DNA of 64,000 nt from positions 55,714-119,713 of the forward strand of contig JANBPK010001049.1 of the NCBI GenBank assembly GCA_027579435.1. The letters are read 5' to 3'. The stretch's first letter is position 1, and every line of letters begins with the position of its first letter. The position numbers and the translations under genes are program-made. Of the stretch, positions 55,300 through 64,000 are shown piece after piece. This DNA is from Candolleomyces eurysporus (Eukaryota; Basidiomycota; Agaricomycetes; Agaricales; Psathyrellaceae). The notes beneath the pieces are model-generated. The model was not told the DNA's origin. It did not search any database and saw only the letters and a program-made list of their open reading frames with translations.

Positions 55300-56217
55300 C
55301 TTGCCCGGCTCTGCGAGTACGCGCTCGTACACAGTTCAACCTCGACCTATCTAAATCGTCGAGTCGTTCAAGGCGCTGACAAGCTCTCCGCTAGCGAGGA
55401 TCAAGAAGACGGCGTTGGTGGTCGGTTGAGAGCGAACGAAGCCTGAAGGCCAAGCATAGTGGAACGACGTCAAAAATGAGAAATGAAAATGGTGATGACA
55501 TCCGCGATGGTCAAAGAAAGGCGATCATTATCGGCTCCAGTGAGTCGCCGAGGGGCAAATCTGCGGGAGCCCGAGCATTTTCTGTTGAATGCCTCAGAGA
55601 GGTACCAGGAGGACTACGATCCTTCAAGATATTCATAAAGCGCTCACTGTCGGTGTAGGGCGGCTCTCCCAGTCAGATCTCATGCTCTCGAAACCAGCTT
55701 GCGTATTCATGAAAAACAGCCCTCAAAAGTCGACATCTAGAGGGAAATAACCAGATGTATTGGATCTCCGTACGACATACATAACATAGGATCTGTTAGA
55801 GCAAAGCAGTTCTTAATATGAAATAAATGAACGAATCGAAGGATGTACCACCTCTGGTAAGGAATAACCACTCCACGTCAAGAATGATCCCAATAGACGA
55901 GTGTACTCCAGCTGAGGCGGTTGAGGTGCTCTTGAGTTCGCGGTAGACTCTTGCGAGCAGCAGAATATGATAAGTTCGCAAGGGGACAATAAGCGAGGCC
56001 GAAATGAGTGAAGAGAAAATGGCTGTGATGAGCAGGTCCTTTATATACGGTGAGGTGGGCTGTTTGGCAGCGGCCTTCCCAAGCAAACAGAGGTAAATAT
56101 AGGGCAAGCCTCAGAGTCGCGAGCCAGCCTCCTCCGTAGACATTGACATTCTATATTGAAAGGCTCTATAGAATGTCTAAAGACTGTATGTATGTCTGGT
56201 ATCAAGTCCATAACAAT
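55300..56217. other. Spacer left of the NLR region
   Basis: A minus frame at 55796-56107 has hydrophobic stretches (LLITAIFSSLISASLIVPL) but no known domain. From about 56058 the sequence matches 60235-60470, which is the 3' flank of the two dead DUF1275 copies. Confidence 0.4.
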
Positions 56218-56490
56218 CTAATATCCTCCTCGAAATCTAGATAGCGGAATGCTGGCTGAATTTTCCGGAATGAACAACCACAAGATTGTGATTCCAATCC
56301 TAATAAACACACCCACTCCAATAGTCAGTGCAGTACCCAGCTGCCCGAGGGCTAGGGTCCTACAATTACACTGAGGAACAACGGAATGACCGCAAGCCAT
56401 TTTTGATCTCTCGAACGTACATGTCGGCCGATTTAGAACAGGCCCGTAGGTTCCGTTAAGAGTTCGACGAAGACCGCAGTTGATACAATC
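56218..56490 (-). pseudogene. DUF1275 remnant, left of the NLR
   Basis: Keeps the last membrane span: LGQLGTALTIGVGVFIRIGI then LWLFIPENS, matching LGQLGTALTIGVGVLIRVGI in copy B. Upstream parts are frameshifted (a short VRS-like region and TDPT-like region near 56400-56480), and the other exons are gone. Confidence 0.75.
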
Positions 56491-56905
56491 GGATTAAAAT
56501 GGCGTGACGATTAGAGAAGATAGTCCAGGGGAAACAGAGGAAGGGAAATAAAAAGACAACCTGGACGCCAACGCCAGATTGTGACGGTCAACGGTGTCCA
56601 GGACATGTGCCCTCGGGGCTGAGCACCTCTCAATCAGGGATATAACACCAAGTATTTAGAGATCACCGTTTCTCTTACTATCATATTTGCTGGATCATGG
56701 GTAAGAAGGTGGAATAAAGCACACAATAAACAAGCAAACAAGCCGAACATCCCGAAGCGCGAACGAGAGAAACAAGTAATTCAAATCACCGACGTCTCTG
56801 GCAGAATAATAGTAAAACAACTATGATCTGTCCACGTCCACGTCCAAACCCTCTTCCAGTCCACCATCTTCCATTCCTGCTTCATTACCTTCCGTTCCTA
56901 ATTCA
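56491..56905. other. Spacer at the 3' end of the NLR
   Basis: AT-rich. No gene or clear signal was seen. Confidence 0.4.
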
Positions 56906-59871
56906 TCATTCTCTGGTAGGCCATCGGATTCGGATAAGTTCTTGCCGTAAAGCTTGGATTTCATGACGGTCCACCTCTTCTCCGGTTAGTGCAAAACGAA
57001 TCTCCAAAAGCTCCACAAAGTGTTCAATGCTGGAAGCTCGGTACCGATGCCCCAGGGCCCAGAGGTCAAGAAGCTCGCGGCGAAGTACGATCGCTTCATT
57101 GAGAATTCCAATTTCTCCATTATGCTTGTATTGAGATAGGAGAGTTTTGGCAAGGTTGTTGAGCGACCCACCCCGATCTGGATNGGGGTGCTGGCCGGAG
57201 TGCAAGCGCGTCACGATGATGCGAAAATGCTCTCGTTCAGGGGCATTGATGTCTCCATTGCGCGAATAGAGAGTAGAGAGTGCATTCCCCAAGGTTGTTG
57301 AGCGACATACCCCGATCTGGATGGGTTGCTGGCTGGAGTGCAAGCGCATCACGATGGTGCGAAATGGCCTCGTTCAGGGCGTCGACATCATCACCACACT
57401 CATAGAGTGACCGAAGCACGATCCCAAGGTTGTTCAGCACCAAAATTCGATTTGGATGGGGCACTGGCCGGAGTTCCAGTGCACGTCGATAAATCGACAC
57501 CGCTTGCTCAAACATCTTGGGACTACCGGTTCTCTCCCCCATTTTATCGTAGCACCATCCCAAATTGTACCAGGCACGGTCACAATCACTCCCAAGTCGC
57601 ACAGCAACCTCTAAACACGCCACCTGCGACACCCAGTGATCTCCACTATCTTCATTCAAATTGTCCCTAATCTCCATGAGAATAGATAGCATATCCTGCT
57701 TCTCCATCACCATCACCTCCTCGGCCTCCGGAAACAGCGCGGCGAGAAACAGTGTCGCCCATCGCTGTAGCGCGCCAATGGGGATCGCGAGCAACGTTGA
57801 ACAATGCGGCGTTTTCACCCATTCATCATGCGACCGCTTCGTCCCGTGCGAAACGTGGAATAGTAAGTGCTTGACAACGTAGCGGTAAAGGGGAACTGCC
57901 AGGATCTGGTTTGACGACATGGACGGAAGGGTTGTGATCAGGTTGAGGCAGGTGAGCCCCACCGCTGAGTGAGAGTCGAAAGCGGAGATCGCGAATGGAT
58001 CTTGTGCTGGTATGGCCTGGATATATTCGAGGAATGATAGATGGAAACGGGTAGATGCCGGGTGGACTATGTTCTCTGAGTCGTGTGGTGATCGTGTCTG
58101 AATTGCGGAGAGCGCCAAATGAATGCACATCACAAGATGGGGAGGCAATTCGATGAGTTTTGAGAACTCGGTCAGGGGAAGGGGTTCCTGGAGGACGAGC
58201 ATGGCTCCCATATACTGCGGGAGATACATTTGGGCCGCCAGGGTGGGGAACAGGCGCAAGAGGGCGTTGCCATACAGCTCGGTGAGTCCTTCACTGCCGC
58301 CAACCTCCTGCCTCGCAAGGATCCCAGAGAGAATCTCGTGGGGCGTAAGCTTGCTGTATGGCTGCGACAGCATCGAGATCACGGTTGATGCCCATACAGG
58401 TAGACCACCTGATAGGTCTACGAGCTTGTTGACGTCTGCAGCACTTGCCCTCCGCCCATCCACCCACAGAACAGTCGCCAGATGCTTGTCGAAATAGACT
58501 TTCATGGTGCCCGTCGAGACAGGAAGAAGAGAATATGCGTGCATGGAGACCTTGTCGATATCGGGTAAGCGGGAAGTGCGGGGATTCATGCGACTCGTGA
58601 TGATGAACTTGACGATAGCGCTCTCCGAGTTGAGATGAGCAAGGGACTTGATAAACCTTGGGTGGTCCTGCCATTCGTCGATGGCATCGACAATGATAAT
58701 GAGTGGACCTGGGTGGCGGAGCGATCGCACTGGTTCAAGGATGTACCCCTCAAGGTGGTTCTCCAGCGAGGTGGCGTGACACTGGCTTATTGCTTCCACG
58801 ATCTTTGGTATTGCTCGAGGATGGATATTACCGAGCTCATGGGCTAGCGTCTTGATTACCGTCTCAGCCCCTGTTGTATCAGTCGGAACGACACCCATGA
58901 AAGCCGAGGCGCCCAACCAACCAAGCGACCGAAGCTCCTCCGAGAGATGGCGAGCGAGTGTGGATTTCCCAATACCGGCAGGCCCATGAATACACAAGAC
59001 AAGGTCCGTCAATCTTGAGATCCATTCAAATGACTGCTCGACATCTGGCTTCCGACTGTTAGGCAGGTATTCGGCCTGTTTTCCGCTTGTGTCTGGATGC
59101 TTTGGAAGTCCGTTGAATCGCCAATTTTCTGACGCAGAAATCTCAGTAATTTATTGTCATGGAAGCAAGAATCAAGGACACACCATCTTTGACTATTGTG
59201 GCGTTCCCTCCGTTGAAGAAATATACTTCCCCCATCTGAAAACCATGTGCACCCGGGAAGAAGGAATGGCTTGACGAAGAATCCTGAATCATGGGGGCTG
59301 ACAACAGGGAAGAGGACGGCCCAGCCTGCAATGGTGCACGGAGAGACATGGAGGATGGTTGCGAATGCTGTGCATTGTACAGCCATGGTTCGACGACCTG
59401 CCCATGGTCCCACTGTGCTCTAAAGTTGGTAGGCCACTGGTGCTGAGGTGCAACGTTAGTTGTGGATGATGCCCTTGGTCGTGATGGTTGTAGCGATGGT
59501 GTCGAGCCTTTAATGGTGGCATCAGCAAATGGGGGAGAATGGTTGGTCTAATCCCAGGGATAGACTCGAGTAGAAAGCTGTTCCGCACCTGAATGTACGT
59601 GTGGAGGATGAGCTCGTGGGGATAGAGAGTATGCATTGTGCAGCGATGGCCCAACCGTCAGGTCACCGCTGCTTTCCCCGCGACGTATTCCGTCTTGGAT
59701 CGGTCGAGAAGACGATTGCCGATGTCGGGAAATTTGGCGACCTGATGCCGTTGTTGGGGCTTCAACTTGGCCATTCTCACCACCTCTACCACTGCTGGAC
59801 CGTGGCGGGTATGGATGATAGAAATGGCGATTGAAACGAGTCTTAGCGGGTTCCTTTGGCATTGGTGTCAA
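56906..59871 (-). CDS. NACHT-TPR NLR-like protein
   Basis: Exons from ATG at 59871 (MTPMPKEPAKTRFNRHFYHP). A disordered Ser/Pro-rich N terminus of about 190 residues ends in GFQMGEVYFFNGGNATIVKD. Next comes ISASENWRFNGLPKHPDTSG and the NACHT ATPase: Walker A CIHGPAGIGKSTLARHL, Walker B PLIIIVDAIDEW, sensor FIITSRMNP, and GGLPVWASTVISML. A helical region follows, then tetratricopeptide repeats with the typical THPDRGMSLNNLG spacing, ending RIRWPTRE at 56906. Between 57184 and 57290 three four-base runs are each one base longer than the neighbouring repeat, plus one N; correcting them gives regular repeats. Such proteins act in fungal non-self recognition and programmed cell death; the N-terminal effector type is unclear. 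It is flanked by dead DUF1275 copies. Confidence 0.8.
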
Positions 59872-60429
59872 GGTGAGTGCTGAAGGGCACGAGGTGTTTG
59901 CATGACGGGCCGGCGGGCTTACAAGCTGTTAAGCTTGTTAAGGTTTGTGATGCCGTCTTCATGAAGGATAGCGAAAACGGTAAGATGGCGGTTACGGTTG
60001 ATCAATGGTGGCAGACCTGGTGCTGGACCCTGAGGACAAGTGCGAGAATGGAGGTGGCACAGGAGAGGAAGAAAGGGATGGCCGTCAGCCTCTTACTCAC
60101 ATAGTCGAGCTCAAACCGGTCGATCAACGTTCGTCATGTCCCGCATTATGGTAACATTCGGAGAGCCCTCCACGCTCTCTGTAGACCTGTGACTGGCCCT
60201 CTATGAGGTCGCGTGACGATCTCCGATGGAGCCTATAATCGCAAGCGGCTGTTTGGCAGCAGCCTTCGCAAGCAAATAGAGGCAAAGGCGAGGATAAGGG
60301 CAAGTGGCAGAGAGCGCGAGTCAGTCTTTCAGTCGACAGCCCGTATAATTCGACATCCTAATTCGAAAGGCTGTCTAAAGGGGGTATTTATGTCCGGTAG
60401 GAAGTCTATAACAATCCAATATCCTCTCC
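59872..60429. other. Upstream region of the NLR
   Basis: Promoter region. From about 60235 it matches 56058-56220, the flank of the other dead DUF1275 copy. No gene. Confidence 0.45.
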
Positions 60430-61050
60430 GAAATCTAGATTGTCAAGGTACCGGAATGCTCGCTGAATTCCCCGAGTGAACAGCCACCAAATCGCAATTC
60501 GATCCTAATAATATTCGACTTGAACACACCCGCTCCAATAGTTAGTGCAGTACCCAGCTGCCCGAGGACCAGCCTCCCTAAAATTACACCGAGGAACAAC
60601 AAGATGGCCGCAAGTCATTTTAATTCTCTCGACTGTACACGTTGGCCGATTTGTAACAGGGTAGATTCCGCTATGAGCTCGACGAAGACCGCAGTCAGTA
60701 CAACTAGATGAAATAACGTGAAGGTTAGAAAGGAGAATGTAAGAAAAAGGAGAAGAGGAAATGAAAAAATGGAGGGTTGGATGGAGCACGCGCTCCATGG
60801 TCACCTCCAAAACAACGAAAGATGCTTACTTGTCGTACTAAAATTGCGTGTCCAGTCTCCTTGCCATAATCCCCTGTACACCAAAGCGCGCACCAAGACA
60901 CGCATTTCCGAAAAGGTACCCAAGGCTAACAAACATCTGCGGAGAAGCAGAGAGGCCACCAGCAATGACTTTTGGTAGACGCCAGTGGCTCGACCCACCA
61001 TTTGCTCGACCGGCACCTCTGGCGTGAGTCTGGGGGTCGGGGAAACCAAG
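60430..61050 (-). pseudogene. DUF1275 remnant, right of the NLR
   Basis: Retains LGQLGTALTIGAGVF near 60550, a frameshifted ELIAESTLLQI-like region near 60670, and GVQGIMARRLDTQF near 60860-60900 (compare GVQGIMARRLNTQF in copy B). Upstream exons are broken. It lies in the same orientation as copies A and B. Confidence 0.75.
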
Positions 61051-61319
61051 AGAGTGTCAGGCTAAAAGGCCTAGCACTGTGAGGATATAACCAGCACTCA
61101 CCGTCTTCACATTGACTCAGAGAAAGAAGGGAGCTCGAGGAGCTGCCGACTGTCGACGAGCTTTCTCTGACAGCGTGATAGATGACAACCGTTTGCCGGG
61201 ATTTCTTCAAGCTTGAGGTAGGGCTCAAGGAGGGCATCGTAAAGCACCTGCGTTTTGCTAGATCGAGTCAAAGGTGCACGACCGGGAGTGGGCGGAGGGC
61301 TTCATATATCCCGTAGGAT

Positions 61320-61745
61320 CCTATGGGGTTTATAAGACGATCCTGGCCATAAATACGCCCAGTCCCATTCCGTCATCGGTTTTCTTATACCGCGATCTCA
61401 TTGGGAACCTCGGGTCCCGGTTTAGGTCACTGTCTGTCCGCATAGTATCGCGCGTTGGATGAGGTGCAAGTGAGCCAGGCGGTGTGGATGTTGGCATTGG
61501 CTCTCTTCTTGCCAGAGTCGATAAATGGAACATTCATCAGAACAACGAGTCCCAGGTCGGTTTTGGAATTCTTGGATGGCAAAATCAGCTCGCGAGTGAT
61601 GTAGTCATTTCCTTCGAGGTTTTCTGAAACTATAGTCTTAGAGGGTAAGAGCTCAGTCAGGGATAGGCATCAAAGGAATGTGTGTGGCTTACGCTCTTCG
61701 AGTGCTACGCTCCCGTTAGGCAGCTTGGCCGCGGCTGCGGCCATT
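61320..61745 (-). pseudogene. SET-domain pseudogene 1
   Basis: Starts like a full gene (MAAAAAKLPNGSVALEE, about 61745), then after an intron gives NDYITRELILPSKNSKTDLG, IDSGKKRANANIHTAWLTC and SNARYYADRQ, with TGA at 61427-61429 where the intact gene has a Trp codon. It resumes as KKTDDGMGLGVFMARIVL and stops. The catalytic half is missing. Confidence 0.8.
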
Positions 61746-61979
61746 ACGCTGCTATCATGTAAGTCAGTGGAACTAACAGGGCGGGTTAGATCACACCACA
61801 TTCGATACTGTCCTTTGTATTTGCCCTGCCTTTTCTGAGAAGGAGATTTTTAGCCACTCTTTTCGGCCAAAAAAAAAAAATCCGGAAATTCAACGAACCT
61901 CTTCGTGACTGTGTTAGCCGAACAGCTGGTAGGAGCTAACACTCTTCCTCCGCTCAGCGTCTGACGGCGATAGCAACTT

Positions 61980-62660
61980 TCCCAACTAACTGCTGGTCAT
62001 TGAGTGAAGGGTGGCTCTTTCGGTTGGCCTCTGGACTTTTCGAAGCCATGATGGACCCGAAGGTGTCAAAGGAGTATTAATTTCACCTGTGAGAAGTTGA
62101 ACCTGCTCCCAATACACGCAACAATTCCATACCCCAGAAGAAAGTCCTCGTTGAGGTCTGGCCAAACCCATTTGTCCTCGCAACCTCATAAATCGGTCCA
62201 CTCCCACCATGCTTATGCGAACTGGCCAACCCATGTACCCCTTCCTCGCCTCATCCGTCATCAAGCCCTACATCGCTTACTCGAGCAATTTCTCCGACTG
62301 CATCAGCCAAATCCAAATAATCTGGACCTCCGTCAACTCCTTCACGGCTTCTCGGTCGAAGAAACAGACAACATGGTTTCTGGGGGTAAACCAGGTAGGG
62401 TCGCTCGATGAGGATGGGCTCGAATTGCTTGATATCTCAGATCACAAATGCGCCCAGCCCCATTCCGTCGTTGGTCTCTCATACTGCGATCTCACTGGGG
62501 TTGGGTCCCGGTTTAGGCAACTGTCTGTTTATGTATTACCCCGCCTTAAACGAAGCATAAACGACTAAGGCAGTGTGGATGTTAGCGTTGGCTCTCTTCT
62601 TGCCAGAATCGATAAATGGAATGCTCATCAAAACGACGAGTCCTGGGCCGGTTTTGGGAA
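61980..62660 (-). pseudogene. SET-domain pseudogene 2
   Basis: Colinear with the intact SET gene: IPFIDSGKKRANANIHTALV near 62560-62640, then MGLGAFVI, TGA at 62437-62439 (an Arg codon position), DIKQFEPILIERPYLVYPQ, and near 62240 DEARKGYM. Several frameshifts follow. It adjoins sequence from the DUF1275 A 5' end at about 62660, marking a rearrangement joint. Confidence 0.8.
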
Positions 62661-62674
62661 TCTTTTCGCCTTCA

Positions 62675-64000
62675 AGAATCAGCGGCCACTGGCGATGAAG
62701 GTGGCGGAGGGAGCGGGAAGGAAACGGGTGGGGCGGTTATCCACCTGGCCGGTTGCTGGTTTTTATCAGAGCAAAAGAAGAAATGTCTTGGCGCATTTGT
62801 TTCTCTCATCCAGCGCTTCTCCGCTCCGGTTTGGCAATCCGACAACCACGCTTTGGACTCCGAACAGAAACAGAGACTGTGCGATGGTGCGATTCGCATC
62901 TTCGTCACCATGCTAGGCCCTGTTGTGCCTAGCCGCCGCCGGGAAGGCAAGAAGGTACCGGCAATTAAGTCAGAAATTGAGGAGAACCGAGTAGACGTTG
63001 CAAAGTCTATTTAACATACACGAGGTAGTACAGTAAAGTGTTTCAAGGCACAGCAAGATGTAGATTAATGCAAGACGGACGTCAAATCTCTACTTCGAAA
63101 GCCAAGATACACATATCGAGAGTGCGGCCCAAAACCTTCAAGCTCATGGGAGATGGACACGAGTTGCGGGGACCCACAGCCATGAGAACGCTATCCCAAC
63201 TCTAATCAACACGCCCACTCCAATCGTGAGCGCAGTAGCCAGCTGACCCAAAATTAAACGTCCAACAACCACGCCAAGGAACAGCGAGGCCACCGCAAAC
63301 CACTTCTGATCTCTCGATCACACAGGCCGAGTGACCTGGAACGGGGTAGGATCCGTGACCAGTTCCACAAACACCGCCGTCAGAACAACTAATAGAAGAA
63401 CGTCGTGAGCATAACTATCAACCCCCAGAAAAAGCAAACGGACTCACTCGTCGTGCTAAACTGTGTATTCAGCCTTCTCGCCATGATTCCCTGCACGCCA
63501 AGGCTCGCACTCAGACACGCGACACCGAAGAAGTACAACACGTTATTATCAACGCGAGCCTCCGAGTTGAGAGCCCAAAAGGTAAGCGCAGACGCCAAGG
63601 TCAGAAGCGCTTGGATCAGCGTTCCAACGAACAGCCATCCTCGCTTGTGCGTTCCTATCCGGTCCCCCAACCGACCGAAGGTTGCAAGGCCAAGCACAAA
63701 CGCTGACAGCGAGCAGAGAGAGCTCTGATCGGGCTTGGGCAGGGTGGTGAGGATGCTGATGTTAGTGCGCGGGTTGGTGTAAAAGGACTCGATAATCCGC
63801 GCAATGGCAAGTGAAACCTAGTCCCAAATCGCTGTCAGCGACAAACTGACACAACAAAAGCTAAGCAAACATACCTGGGCAAAGTTGCCTGTTTGGAACC
63901 CACACCAGACGAAGATGGCTGAAAAGGAGATGGCACCGCTGTAAGTGAAAATGGAAGCGGTCTCGTCTCCCCTTTGCCCTGTCCTGTCCCTCCCCTCCTC
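62675..64000. repeat. Recent segmental duplication, right copy
   Basis: Counterpart of 52737-54092. The left junction joins a SET pseudogene to the DUF1275 A 5' region, with about 24 bp around the A start codon deleted. It continues past the window edge. Confidence 0.9.
63144..64000 (-). pseudogene. DUF1275 copy D, partial at window edge, with a nonsense codon
   Basis: Near-identical to DUF1275 B exons 2-4, including the start of the foreign intron segment at 63,940-64,000. In the last exon, TGA at 63318-63320 replaces the CGA (Arg of RPVRSRDQKWF) of copy B. It would remove about the last 50 residues with two membrane spans. The reading frame elsewhere is intact, so decay is recent. Confidence 0.8.

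Noticed and set aside
56906..57352. Calling the NLR C terminus a true pseudogene
   Set aside because: All breaks are single-base changes in four-base runs or an N, the pattern of errors seen elsewhere in the window. Kept as a gene, with the doubt stated.

Overview
The window looks like nuclear DNA of a filamentous basidiomycete, most likely an Agaricomycete. Genes are dense and split by many short introns (about 45-70 bp, GT..AG). The protein families fit: DUF1996-CBM1 secreted proteins, a NACHT-TPR NLR-like ATPase, bestrophin-type channels, single-pass two-lobed surface proteins and a 2OG-Fe(II) oxygenase-like protein with a CxCxxC tail. No rRNA, tRNA, CRISPR or intact autonomous transposon was recognised. 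The genus cannot be fixed from the sequence. Fourteen single Ns sit beside homopolymer runs, which suggests a pyrosequencing-era assembly and matters for several reading frames.

Layout. 1-4020 is gene-poor. 4021-6975 (-) is the 2OG-oxygenase-like gene. 7400-11535 is a tandem duplication of about 2.1 kb carrying an unknown gene; the left copy has a premature stop. 11729-12604 (-) is a disordered unknown protein. 12990-18370 is a tandem duplication of about 2.73 kb with two bestrophin genes. 19655-22036 (-) is fimbrin (SAC6). 23353-30536 (-) holds three tandem DUF1996-CBM1 genes. 32193-33386 (-) is the mitochondrial glycine carrier HEM25.

33890-47528 is a module array. A calcineurin-like phosphatase is followed by four related single-pass membrane proteins (MP1-MP4), with an hsp20 gene, an hsp20 pseudogene, a phosphatase remnant and two palindromic MITE-like elements between them. 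The remnants suggest an ancestral phosphatase + membrane protein + hsp20 unit was duplicated repeatedly and then eroded.

48393-64000 mixes SET-domain and DUF1275 membrane-protein copies around an NLR. It holds an intact SET gene, one intact DUF1275 gene (A), a second (B) whose intron is invaded by a chimeric coding segment, a NACHT-TPR gene flanked on both sides by dead DUF1275 copies, two dead SET copies, and a recent duplicate of B at the right edge that carries a nonsense codon.

Housekeeping genes (SAC6, HEM25) are single copy and look intact. Nearly everything else is duplicated locally, so the window is mainly a record of birth-and-death evolution in surface, secreted and NLR-linked families. 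No pathway links the neighbours with certainty.
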